Source of the DNA: Pseudogymnoascus destructans
Lineage: Eukaryota; Ascomycota; Leotiomycetes; Thelebolales; Thelebolaceae
Direction of reading: 5' to 3'
NCBI RefSeq assembly: GCF_001641265.1
Contig: NW_020167526.1
Coordinates: 744,001 to 808,000, forward strand
Length of the DNA: 64,000 nucleotides
Under the pieces are notes generated by a model, which had not been told where the DNA came from, did no database searches, and worked only from the letters and a program-made list of their open reading frames with translations. The first letter of the stretch is position 1. Every line of letters starts with the position of its first letter. Shown in pieces: positions 8,951 through 19,090 of the stretch. The translations under genes and the position numbers were made by a program.

Positions 8951-9632
8951 TAGTCAGGTGAGGAACAAATCTATGATCACGCTCGGGAAGACAAAGCGGA
9001 AGAAACAGAGTCGTTACTATCTACGACTCTAAACTAAAATACCCTCTGAGCCAGGGCGCAGTCACCACCATAACTCTTGCGGGAGTCACCCTTCCCAAAC
9101 ATCTCACCGGCGTTGCAACAAGCGGCTACCACTGAGAGAGACGAAGGGTTGAAGCGACCCCACGCGAAGAGTCAGGTCCGAGTCCCCTCCGACACAGGGC
9201 CTCCCTCCATCCTATGCCCCATCCTACTCCACCCCATACTGGGCCCCAAAGCCATCCCCCTCACCCTCACCACCCCCATCACCCCCCTTCTTCCTTCCCC
9301 CAGCGCGGTCCGTAACCGTCACGGCGACAGCGACAGCAGTAAGCCTGCCCACGGCAGCCACCACTTCCCCCAAAAGAGCCGGCATGCTCCCCTGCTCCGT
9401 CCGCAGACAGCGCAGCGACGACCGGATTTGCTGAACCGAGTCACCACCGAAACAACACAGGACAGGGGGATACTCATGGCCAGACCCACCTCAATGGCGG
9501 CACGTGTTGCGCGGAGCTACTCTACGAGTCACGCTCGACGGCCGAGCAGAATTTTGGGACGCTTTGGCCGGCCACAAGGGCCACCCGGTTTGCCTCTGCG
9601 GCAGTGGCTTCGATGGTGGTGGGGTCCCAAGG
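8951..9632. other. Unassigned repeat-like DNA after the chromodomain relic
   Basis: It probably includes the 3' untranslated region of the relic Gypsy. A 187-codon frame (9077-9640) is Pro/Ser/Arg-rich and low in complexity and is not convincing as a gene. A second short frame (about 9495-9630) reads LRGATLRVTLDGRAEFWDAL and then GHPVCLCG. This looks protein-like, but I cannot assign it to a family. Confidence 0.4.
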
Positions 9633-9692
9633 ATTTCTAAGTTTGCTCTTGAGTTTGATAGCAAACTGAGTGCAACGAATGTCAGTATGACA
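9633..9692 (-). repeat. LTR-B terminal fragment
   Basis: Sixty bases match the end of the 936-bp LTR-B family (ATTTCTAAGTTTGCTCTTGA ... GTCAGTATGACA) in reverse orientation. The remainder is missing, so this is a truncated relic. Confidence 0.75.
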
Positions 9693-10023
9693 ACAGGTTT
9701 CCGATGCTCAAGATGATGACGCTGAGGAGCCCCAGCGTCCTGTGCTCACCACACAGAATGCTGTACAAGCCCTCCAAGTTCTGATTGAGTTCTCAGAATC
9801 TGAGAATAGTGGCATCACGGATCCAGCATCATTTTTGCGCTCTTTAGAGCGCGTGGAGAGGCAATTAGTGGCCAAACAGGCCAATGAGTTGGTTCAAGGC
9901 ACGTTGGATGGATGGATTGAGGAGCTACTTCGGGTCTACTTCAGATCACTTTCTAACTCGATATTTCTATAACTCGATATATTTATGCATGACCAATAAC
10001 ATCGACTTAACGAGATAATACTG
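9693..10023 (+). pseudogene. C-terminal relic of a Tigger/Ant1-like pogo transposase with its TIR
   Basis: The frame at 9700-9970 encodes the typical acidic tail of fungal pogo/Tigger transposases, with AVQALQVLIEFSES, FLRSLERVERQL and the near-terminal GTLDGWI. It is followed by subterminal repeats (two TAACTCGATAT motifs) and a terminal sequence, ATCGACTTAACGAGATAATACTG, ending at 10023 next to TA. The DDE domain is absent. This is a different, older pogo lineage than the ACGT-ended elements. Confidence 0.55.
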
Positions 10024-10132
10024 TACTTAATCACCAAGACCTAGGGACTGGGCCTATTAGGGGGGGACCTAGTGTTATGGCTAAGTGCTAGTGCTATGGC
10101 TAGCGCTTACGGCTGCAACCTCACGTGATGGA

Positions 10133-11068
10133 TGTCATACTGACATTCGTCGCACTCAGTTTGCTATCAAACTCAAGAGCAAACTTAGAAATCTCCTCCT
10201 CAAACCTACAAGTCAACATACATATCTTGGCTTATCACATCAACAACAGAAGCAATACTACTCAACGATTGCTGCAAACTCTTCGACTACATCTGTTTAT
10301 GCTACATACATCACGGCATATCATTTGGACACTCATTGAACAAGTTATTAAGAAAATCTCCTCCTTAAGGGGGTGGGCCAATACTACCACATGACATATC
10401 TCTACCAACTAGAGGCCTAGGAACATGAACCATAGCTCTAGAAGCTTCTACAACCCTCTATGATTCATTACACGTCATCGCTCCTTAGTTACCCACAAGA
10501 TTAGTTAAGTTATGACATAATTTATCTATAGGTACTCTGACCTTGGACCTCCTTTTCACTTCCTATAGGCTAGGAACCCAACAGATGGTTCTATGGGATT
10601 CTCTTACATTCGCTACATGATTAGCAAGCTAGTTGTGGGTCGCACTTGATTTCTAATACATTTACCAAGCCTGGTTAGTCATGGAAAGTCATGGAAAATG
10701 AGAGAACTACACTCCTTTGGCATAAATAGGATTGCCCTTTCCTTAAGAAAGGGCAAGCAGGCAATACAGTAAATCGACTAGCACATACTTCTACGTCTTT
10801 TCCAAGCTTCCAAGCATTGATCTTGTTATTCTCTGTTTTTGAAAAGTCAGTGAGGTGCTAACCTCTGACTTACCCCTGAGTTCTCAGACTCAACATTTGT
10901 TGCAACTTGTCTAAACCACTTCACCACATCATACACCTGATTGCTGCATTGTGGAATAGTCTAAGCTACAACCCTTTGGCTCTGTTTCCTAAGACAGTGT
11001 GTTGTCTTAGTAAATTCATCCCTTCCTTGGGTGGCTAGATTCTCATATCTGGTGCACCCACCATTACA
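10133..11068 (+). mobile_element. Solo LTR, LTR-B family (936 bp)
   Basis: It starts TGTCATACTGACATTCG and ends GCACCCACCATTACA, giving TG..CA ends and exactly 936 bp, the same length as the copies at 28602-29537 and 57991-59406 (after removing its nested insert). It contains a small palindrome, GCCCTTTCCTTAAGAAAGGGC. No matching 5-bp flank is seen, probably because the second, truncated copy directly adjoins it. Confidence 0.85.
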
Positions 11069-11070
11069 TC

Positions 11071-11732
11071 ATACTACCACATGACATATCTCTACCAACT
11101 AGAGGCCTAGGAGCATTAACGATGGCTCTAAAAGCTCCTACGAACCTCTATGATTCATTACATGTCATCGCTCTTTAGTTACCCACAAGATTGGTTAAGT
11201 TATGACATAATTTGTCTATGACATAATTTGTCTATAGGGGTACTCTGACCTTGGACGTCCTTTTACTTCCTATAGGCTACGAACCTAAGAGATGGTTCTA
11301 TGGGATTCTCTTACGTCGACTACAGTTACCAAGCCTGGTAAGTCATGGAAAGTCTTGGAAAATGAGAGAACTACACTCCTTTAGCATAAATAGGATTGCC
11401 CTTTCCTTAAGAAAGGGCAAGCAGACAATACAGTAAATCGACTATCACATACTTCCACGTCTTTTCCAAGCTTCCAAGCATTCATCTTGTTACTCCTTGT
11501 TTCTGAAAAGTCAGTGAGGTGTTAACCTCTGACTTACCCCTGAGTTCCCAGACTCAACATTTGTTGCAACTTGTCTGAACCACTTCACTACATCACACAC
11601 CTGATTGCTGCGTTGTGGAATAGTCTAAGCTACGACCCTTTGGCTCTTTTTCCTAAGACAGTGTGTTGTCTTAGTAAATTCATCCCTTCCTTGGGTGGCT
11701 AGATTCTCACATCTGGTGCACCCACCATTACA
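11071..11732 (+). repeat. Truncated LTR-B copy abutting a pogo-like relic
   Basis: The sequence matches LTR-B from ATACTACCACATGACATATC onward to the terminal CACCCACCATTACA at 11732. The first quarter is missing, and it carries a local duplication (GACATAATTTGTCTAT twice). It belongs to the variant seen at 28124-28600. It ends inside the transposase relic that follows, so it was inserted there. Confidence 0.8.
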
Positions 11733-12791
11733 GTTAGGTGGCCAAATACCTGCATCTCTAAAAGACTTGATACAGTTACCCTTTGTAAATGTCTGCTTAC
11801 GGATAGTAGACAAGTCTCTAAAGAAAGATATAACATTATAATCTGTATCAAAATTCTGGATTGCTTGTTGAATTGCACGTCGGTGCCAATGTTTATATTG
11901 TGCAAACACAGTAACATCTAGCGGTTGTAGAATATGCGTAAGATGAGACGGAAACACATGAGAGTCCATTATTAACAATTTCGTTCTTATAGACGGTGTA
12001 TGTTGAATAAAATGCTGTAGACATTCCATTGCAAGCTCAGAGTTTGTATATCCATTCCATGTGTAATTTTCCTTGTATAATAAGGAACGGTGGAAGTGCA
12101 ATGCCAGCAGCTGAAATTGTCTCTATAACTGTAAGACTTTGTCTGTTCTCTGGAGCTTGTATATAAAGCTATAAATATTAGAATAATATAAAGTAAGATA
12201 AGTAGAAACAACTTACCTCCTTTACTGCAGATGGTACCAACACATGTTCACCGGTGCTCATTCCTACACGGAATCCAACTTCATCAAAGTTGTAGATATC
12301 ACCTGCAGTAATATCTAGTTGATTACACACATCTTTAAATTCATAAAACCATTCTTTAATAGCTGATACTTCATGAGATGCAACCCGTGCTGCTTCAATT
12401 GGCCGGGTTTTTATTGTATGGAAGTTGTGTTGTTGTGTCTTAATCCATGTCTGGAACCACCGTTGTGATGGTGGTGCACGTGTTGGAGTTTCTGCTGCAC
12501 GTAGTTGGCAGATGGCACTGAACACCATAGGCTTAGTTGCACCGTACCCATTTTCGTGTATCTTTGTATAGCTGTAACTTGTACATCAGACAGTACTCTG
12601 TTCTGGCCTCCGCGTGGCACAGCGGTGCGTTGTGGTGATGCGCGTCGTTGTCGTAGTCGTATAGTCCGGAGCGTACTTGGGTTTACTCTGTACATCCGTG
12701 CTACTGTAGCACTCTTCTCTGTTGGGTTTTCATTTAAAAATTCAATGGCATTTAAAAGAGCTTCATTTTTATTTACTTCAACTACCGGCAT
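11733..12791 (-). pseudogene. pogo-like DDE transposase relic, interrupted by LTR-B
   Basis: The N-terminus (from 12791, MPVVEVNKNEALLNAIEFL) is a psq-like helix-turn-helix. A frameshift near 12530 leads to the frame with DIYNFDEVGFRVG. A probable intron (about 12215 down to 12165, GTAAGTTGT..TTTATAG) is followed by QAPENRQSLTVIE and ALPPFLIIQG. Another frameshift precedes LLIMDSH and HLTHILQPLDVTVF. The coding sequence is cut at 11732 by the LTR-B copy (RDAGIWPPN is the last homologous stretch). The DDD residues are still visible, but the gene is dead. Confidence 0.75.
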
Positions 12792-13120
12792 AGTTGTGGT
12801 TGTAGTTGTGCTCGTTGTCGGTCATGTTCATGGTCGGTCGTGTCGCGTCGTGAGTCCGCTCCCGAAGTGTCCCACAATCGCTTTCGCGTCCCAGTTCGCT
12901 TTCGCCAACCGCCTCCAGGCGGTGGTTTGAGAACCAACGATTATAGCTTGAGCTCGCGTTGCAAGAGAGTATGAAGGCATATTTAATATCTGTATTATCT
13001 TCTACTCTACAAAATACGAATTGTTAGCCCGGCAAGGACTTTTGGTACACGCCTCCGTAGAGGGTACATAGGTCAGGCAGGGCAGGGTTGGTGCTCGTAA
13101 GTGGTGGACATAGTATGTAC
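12792..13120. other. Intergenic: likely transposon end and downstream host flank
   Basis: CGCTTTCGC-containing repeats at about 12880-12905 look like the subterminal region of the preceding pogo-like relic, but no exact TIR pair could be placed. GCCTCCAGGCGG is a short palindrome near 12912. No gene is seen. Confidence 0.4.
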
Positions 13121-13245
13121 GTACATGTACATAATACATAATCACAGAAGTCGCATGGAACATTGGTTACGGAGCATGGGTACGTGTCAACGGTGCACTG
13201 GAATGTTCCATGCGACTTTTGTGATTATGTATTATGTACATGTAC
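13121..13245. repeat. 44-bp inverted repeat beside the 3' end of the SAT4-like gene
   Basis: Arms 13121-13164 and 13202-13245 pair with one mismatch around a 37-bp loop. Further out, GTGGACATAGTAT at 13104-13116 matches the reverse complement of 13266-13278, which covers the stop codon and last codons of the neighbouring gene. The palindrome may act as a terminator-like hairpin in RNA, or it may be a small foldback element. Confidence 0.75.
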
Positions 13246-13268
13246 CTACAGATACTCTACTCCGTATA

Positions 13269-14704
13269 CTATGTCCACTTCTCTGCTCGTCGTCGGAACT
13301 CTCCGCTTTGCGAACCCTCGGCATCCTCCACCTTGACATCCACGGTTATCGTGGTCGTGATACCGCCACCGCCACCGCCACCGCCGCCGCCGCTCTTTCC
13401 CCTTGTGCCTGTCCTCGTGTCTGTCCTCTGAGCCGTGACGTTGCTCTCGGTACCCAGAATCTCCTTCTGGCTGCTCGTGTCGCTGGTGTTGTCGCGGTCG
13501 TGCCAGCCTTCGGCGCTCGCGCGGTCTCGAGAGGACTTGAGGGCTTGCATCGCATTGGCGCTTCCATTCGTGCGTTCGCGACTGGCGCCGTGGGTGTAGT
13601 AGGATGTCTTTTCTTTGAAGTAGGTGGAGAGCGGCGCGAGGGTGGGGATGCATGTGAGTGAGATCTGGAGAGGGTCAGCTTGTGTTATATTATCCAGAAA
13701 ATGAAGGAAGTACGCACGCCGACGTTCATCTCGATTGATCCCCAGAGGACGAGCATTGTAGAATTGCCCGTCTTGGCGATGGTCATAATCTGAACCATGC
13801 GCATGATGGAGCAGATGGTCGTGAAGATGCCGAGTAGGAAGATGGCCATCAGGGCTATCTTCCGCCGGATGTTGATCTGGAGCGAGTAGAGGAGGGGAAT
13901 GGGCAGCACTAAGATTATGCAGTCGAATATGATGCTGTTGGCGGCTAGAGCGTAGAAGGTGGTGTCGTTGGGGAGGCAGGAGCCGGGCGTTTTGGGAAGC
14001 CATGATTTGTGAACCTGGAAGGCATGTTAAGACGATAACTATGAGCAAAATGATAATTTGGATATGTACCGGCTTGCATTGGAAGATGAGAACGAGCGTC
14101 CCTCCGAGATGACCAAGAACGCAGGTAACGAGGACGACCCAGACGAATTTCCGATATGTCTTGTTCGACTTGTTCAGAATGCGAAGATATGAAAGGCAGA
14201 GGGCGACTTTGAAGCCGGTGATGCCAGCCATGTAAAACGGTCTGCCTGCGAAGTTGATCTAATCATGCCTTGTCAGCTGGGGAACTGTATGGATATAATT
14301 GTCCAGACTCACAACTGAGTATTTATCGAGGTTTTCTTTCGGCCTGATCGCAATATCGAGCCCGAGGCCCCATCTCGACTCTACTCTTTATTAGCAGATA
14401 CACGATGCGAACGCCCGCTGCAGAACTCACGGGAAATGCAGAGACCACTGTAAATAACGCTGCAAATCTGTCATATCCAAATCAGCACTGCGCCAAAATC
14501 AGCCACCGCTCGGGGGCGCCTCACCGCCGAGAACAGGATAACCCAATCGTCCTGCCCCACGGCCTTCACCATCGCAACGCGCACATATCCACGCAGCGCA
14601 ACCGTAAAAACCATCAGCCCCGTGAGTCCCAGCACCACGCCCAGGATGGACGGATACTGCGACTTGGCCAGCACTTCCGGACTGGCATTGTACACCCACT
14701 GCAT
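13269..14704 (-). CDS. SAT4/rhodopsin-like seven-transmembrane protein (six exons)
   Basis: Inferred exons on the minus strand: 14704-14525, 14467-14431, 14380-14313, 14258-14070, 14014-13718 and 13664-13269, giving 388 residues. All introns are GT..AG and keep the frame. Hydrophobic segments fit the fungal integral-membrane 'rhodopsin domain' (SAT4/PTH11-like) family: GVVLGLTGLMVFTVALRGYV, the ICSVIYSGLCIS stretch, the RWGLGLDI loop, AGITGFKVALCLSYLRIL, WVVLVTCVLGHLGGTLVLIF with QCKPV, SIIFDCIILVLPIPLLYSL, and the AIFLLGIFTTI and ISLTCIPTLAPLSTYF regions. The C-terminal cytoplasmic tail is low-complexity, with a run of ten glycines encoded by a GGC/GGT microsatellite (about 13363-13395). Family members are plasma-membrane proteins of mostly unknown ligand. 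The start at MQWVYN is chosen because the upstream frame is not membrane-like. No in-frame damage is seen. Confidence 0.82.
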
Positions 14705-15710
14705 CGTTTGCGCGGAGAATCGACGAGCCCAGGAGATGATGGGATGAAGATAATAAAAAAAGTTCCACGTCCGTGAGATCTTGACGACGACAGAGCCGTG
14801 ATAAGATAGGCTGGCCGCCGGCCCCGAATCCCACATTCCACCGTCTAGTGACCTGTCACCATGTTGGTTTGGGGGGGAGCAGCTGCCCCCCCACCAATCT
14901 GCGCCCACGCCCTGGGAATACCCCTGAACAAACCAGCCAGTTCTTCGGCATCAACCTCGAACAATACATGGTGATCTGCATTCACATATCCTTCTCGGTT
15001 ACTAGCAGCCCTATGAACATGTCTTCGGTTCGGAAAGCGTCTTGCCGGGCGAGCATTGGGCGGGGAGTGCCTTATTGGCGGCTAATGGCAAAATCACATC
15101 GAAAGCGCCTCTCGCGAATGAAGCAATGAAGCCACAATATAACTTGCTCGCAGCTAAATTGGTGGCGCTTGCATCCACCATCTACTCTGCATATCTGGCG
15201 ATGGTTGATCCTGCAATTGGAAGTGCTGGCGCCGCGTTCTGGAAGTGATCGTCGCGAGGATGTCACCTTGGAAGTGCTGGCGCCGCATTCTGGAAGTGAT
15301 CGTCGCGAGGCGGATGCAAAACTTTCGCTCCGCCGCCGTTGCTTTGTTCCCTGATCGCCCATATTGCGAGGGTCATGGGGACCGGAGGAGCGAGGGAGCT
15401 GGTGGTAACGTACGTATCAGCGCCAGCAATGACTAAAACATTGCTGAGCACTCCAACTCAACTCGGGATATCTCAACAAATATTTCGTCCATGCACTCCT
15501 TCATGGCACCTGTCGTACCTATCTCGCACGTGTCTAAACCATCCCCCCCAACCCCACCCCCAGGGTCGTGACTTCTTTGCAGTGTCACGCTGCAATTTAT
15601 TCGCGTCGTCGTAAAAATAAAAAATCTCCTTCTCCTGCGTCGCTGTTTTTGCAATTGCGTTGTTGTGCTATTCACTCGTTTTGCAATAACACCGGAGGCG
15701 TCTACCATGG
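14705..15710. other. Divergent intergenic/promoter region between SAT4-like gene and MFS gene
   Basis: The region separates two genes transcribed away from each other, so it should hold both promoters. Apart from the tandem repeat at 15217-15310, I see no coding sequence. Pyrimidine-rich runs precede the MFS start (15540-15640). Confidence 0.5.
15217..15310. repeat. 51-bp tandem repeat (about 1.8 copies)
   Basis: TTGGAAGTGCTGGCGCCGC begins at 15217 and again at 15268, giving a 51-bp period with one internal difference (GCGTTCTGG versus GCATTCTGG). It lies in the divergent promoter region, about 400 bp upstream of the MFS gene. Confidence 0.85.
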
Positions 15711-17398
15711 ATGAGAAAGATGTCGGTCCCAGGCGACGAGACCCCCAGCATTGATGGGCAGTCGACCCATTCGCCTGTGGAGGGCAGCATCGAAAGCAAA
15801 GATCTCGATAAGGCGTATCTCTACCTCAATCACCAGAGCGAGGCCGCTGAGACAGTTGATCTCAAGGCTTTGCGACGAAAGATCGACTGGTGGATCGTCC
15901 CCATCATGCTTGCATCCTACACGCTGCAGTTTATTGACAAAGTCGTCATCAACGTGAGTGGTTGGTAGGCAAGGCCATCAGAGACGTAATACTGATTATT
16001 TACGATAGTATGCTGCTGTCATGGGAATCACCAAGGACCTAAAACTAGTCGGCAACGACTTCTCAAACGCCGCATCCGCCTTCTTCATTGCATACCTCAT
16101 CGCCGAAGTCCCCAATGGTTAGTTCCTTTCCACATATTGCCCTCGCACATACTGACAACCCCAGGCTACTTCCTCCAAAAGGTCCCCGTTGCCAAATGGC
16201 TCGCCGCCAACGTCTTCCTATGGGGCGTTGCCACTGCCTGCACCGCCGCCGCCTTCAACTATCACTCTCTGCTCGTCGCGCGCATCTTCCTTGGCATCTT
16301 TGAAGCCTCAATAGCACCCTGCCTCATGCTCATCAGCAGCCAGTGGTACACCAAGTCCGAGCAAGCCCCCAGATTCAGCTTATGGTACTGCGGTCTCGGC
16401 GTTGGCCAGATCATCGGTGGCATTGTCTCCTTCGGCTTCCAGCACGTGGAGCACTCGAGCCTTAAGGGATGGCAGTTGATGTTCATTGTCCTCGGCGTCA
16501 TCACGAGCTTAGTTGGTGTCGCAACATTCTTCATCCTACCCGATACGCCCATGAAGGCCAAGTTCCTCACCGAGGCCGAGAAGGTCGCCCTCCTGAAGCA
16601 CGTCTCCGTTAACCAGACCGGCATCGAGAACCACCACTTCAAGCTGACCCACATCCTCGAGGTCCTCATGGACGTCCAGATCTGGCTCATGGTCATTCTG
16701 ACAGTCCTAGTAAGACCCCCCACCCCACCGCCGTCCACCCCTCTCTAAACCACCCCCAGATCTCCGTCTCCAGTGGCGTCATCACCTCCTACTCCTCAAC
16801 CCTCATCTCGAACTTCGGCTTTTCCAAGCCCCATTCCGCCCTCCTCAATATGCCCGGCGGCATCGTCTCCATCGTCTCGACCCTCGTCGTCGGCTTCGGC
16901 GTCCGCCACACCTCTAACCGCTGGGCCTGGATCGTTGCGTGCTGCATCCCCGGTATCCTCGGCGGCGGCTTAATGTCGTTCGCCCCCAAGACCAACCGCG
17001 CTGCCCTTCTCGCGGGTATCTACCTCGTCAACGCCATCGTCGCAACGCTCGTCGTGATCTACCAGTGGACTGTCGCCAACTGCGCTGGGCACACCAAGCG
17101 CGTCGTCGCAAGCGCACTCATCGCCGGCAGCTTCTCCATCGGCAACATCATCGGCCCACAGACGTTCCAGGCCAAGGACGGGCCGGAGTTCCGCCCCGCG
17201 AAGATTATTGTGCTGGCGACGCAGGCGGCGGGCGCGGCGGTTGCGATGGTGCTGTTTGGGTACTATGTGTGGGCGAACAGGAGGAAGGATAGGAAGGGAG
17301 CGCCAGCGGCGGGTTTGTCTGAGGGGAGGGACACGGAGGCGGATGCGTGGAATAATAGGACGGATAAGGAGAATAAGACGTTTAGGTATGTGTACTAA
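15711..17398 (+). CDS. MFS permease, Dal5/allantoate permease-like (four exons)
   Basis: Exons 15711-15953, 16009-16117, 16165-16709 and 16760-17398 give 511 residues with all introns GT..AG. The N-terminal cytoplasmic tail ends in LRRKIDWWIVPIMLASYTLQFIDKVVIN, the first helix of the anion:cation symporter branch of MFS, which includes the yeast allantoate and nicotinate permeases. Further helices follow: AYLIAEVPNGYFLQKVPVAKWLAANVFLWG, FLGIFEASIAPCLMLISSQWY, GWQLMFIVLGVITSLVGVATFFILPDTP, and a second half with GFGVRHTSNRWAWIVACCIPGILGGGLMSF and GSFSIGNIIGPQTFQAKDGPEFRPAKI. It is likely a plasma-membrane proton-coupled uptake carrier for a small organic anion; the substrate cannot be read from sequence. 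Translation could instead start at the second ATG (15720, MSVPGDE), which has a better upstream context. An ATG at 15707 is out of frame. Confidence 0.88.
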
Positions 17399-18030
17399 TT
17401 TGTGGGAAGAGGGGGGGGGGGTTGTGTATATACTTCTGTGTTGGTTTCGGTGGAGGGAATATTGGGGCCATCGGAGTGTATTTACCTGCCATCTTCCCTA
17501 AATATACTGCCTGATAATAGAGCCAAAGATTTCTCCAGAGCTGGCGCTTCTTACTTGTTTCCAATGTCTCCTTAGTTGGCTGTGACACAAAATCCCACCT
17601 GAATCCCTCATGCGCACTGAAGCACCCATCATGTTCTCATCAATACTAGACGCACCTGCGTGAGAGGCGTATTAATTTATAACCCCTGTTGAAGTCCAAG
17701 ATTGAACCACTGCCACTTCGTAAAAAAGCAAAGATATGAGAACACGAGAGACGAGAGAATAGAAACAACTTAAAACAAGGGGGACGTGACACAAAACAAA
17801 ATGTGAAACGCAAAAACATGATTTCCTTCGCGCAAGTGCTGCATCAAATAACAAATAACAAGTTATATGGACAACGTCTTTCTCATTCTCTCTGTAAAGA
17901 TGCTATGATATAGGAAGGAGCATTGTTCGCCCCTTCCTCTATTATAGTTCCCAAGATCGAATGGAGGAAGGAACGAGCAGTGCATTAGCGTATTTGAGCG
18001 TATCTGCTGCTGACTGACATGAAGGGATAA
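17399..18030. other. Intergenic region downstream of the MFS gene
   Basis: It starts with the 3' flank of the permease, including a G-run at 17410-17420. No frame resembling a gene was found on either strand. Confidence 0.5.
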
Positions 18031-18090
18031 CTTATGGAGTCGCACGGTAATAAGGCTAACGATAGCCTTGTTACCGTGCGACTCCATAAG
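18031..18090. repeat. Tight 27-bp hairpin
   Basis: Arms CTTATGGAGTCGCACGG.. (18031-18057) and its complement (18064-18090) pair with one mismatch around a 6-bp loop. It lies between genes with no coding sequence nearby. The arm core GAGTCGCACGG resembles AAGTCGCATGG in the hairpin at 13121-13245, so both could be members of one foldback family. Confidence 0.75.
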
Positions 18091-18641
18091 TCTGCATACA
18101 GTGTGGCCGTTTGCAATGTGAGAAGCGGACTGCATCTATATTGCTGCAGCCACCACCTCAACCTCCATGACCATGATTTGGATATTCAGTTCAGTTACGG
18201 CCCCTGGAACGCATTAGCTTTACTAAATGAGTCCTTCTTGATTGCCTTTCTAAGCATGTCGCTAATGACCAAAACCTTTGCAGTCACATCAACTAGAATG
18301 ATTGCTTGCGGCTCTGGATGTTCTGAGATGGAGAAGATGATATAGTTGTAAAAATGGACAACTACGTGTATGGTCTTGCTAGTACACGCACCATCCCACG
18401 AGAGGAAGTTGTAAATTCGGTTGACTCGCCATTAAAACGATAAAGTGCACAACTCGATGCCACCGCAATTAGCACATCCTGACGCTCTCGGGCGCTACCA
18501 TGAAAAATTCGTACCACTGGAGGAGGGTAATATCGAGCAGTACGTCGCCACATGTTGTTCATTCTTGCCGCCCATCGTAAATATTAAAACGTATGTCGAC
18601 GTCACAACTAACCCGTTAATATCTGTTGCCACGAAGAGTTT
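18091..18641. other. Intergenic region, no gene recognised
   Basis: It contains only short, unconvincing frames. No motif or repeat could be supported. Confidence 0.4.
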
Positions 18642-18893
18642 GGTAACATATTTCACATACGAGTGACCACCACAAGAGGTAGCAAGTAGGACTGCTCGGC
18701 AGGTGGGCTCTAAGGGCCGGCCAGCAACGGCGCTGTGGCTGATGTGAGAAGGTCGGATATAATACCTGTACGTGCGAGAGGCGCCAGGAATCAATTAAGG
18801 TGGTGGTGGTGGTGTAGTAGTAGGAATAGCCATATTTTGGTTGTTTTTGTGGCCACTCGCTTGGGGTGGCCACTCGTATGTGAAATACGTTAT
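18642..18893. repeat. MITE-like element with about 29-bp inverted ends
   Basis: The left end 18642-18671 (with CATATTTCACATACGAGTG) and right end 18865-18893 (with CACTCGTATGTGAAATACG) are imperfect reverse complements about 250 bp apart, with no coding capacity between them. Near the right end GTGGCCACTCG occurs twice. The size and structure fit a non-autonomous DNA element; the exact target duplication is not clear. Confidence 0.55.
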
Positions 18894-19090
18894 ACTCGTA
18901 TCAGGAATCATATACACCAAATAGCATTGATGTTATATAAGTGTACTAAGTTACATGGCCCTTCTCTAATTTTCTCTGCCTTCCAATTTATCATCGGGCG
19001 CTATATATAATATTCGTCAAAGTCTGGTAAATCCTTGTTTAGAACGTGCTTCAAACCCGGCATAAATTCCAGCTCATAACATCCAGCTCG
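18894..19090. other. 3' flank of the A-T-R-SDR gene
   Basis: AT-rich sequence immediately downstream (in gene orientation) of the stop codon. It is likely the 3' untranslated region and terminator. No discrete signal was identified. Confidence 0.35.

Noticed and set aside
9077..9640. 187-codon plus-strand frame
   Set aside because: Pro/Ser/Arg-rich composition, no motif, and the end runs into an LTR-B fragment; a different frame over the same DNA looks more protein-like.
13101..13661. 186-codon frame antisense to the SAT4-like gene
   Set aside because: It is a shadow of the GC-rich last exon, and it starts inside a palindrome.
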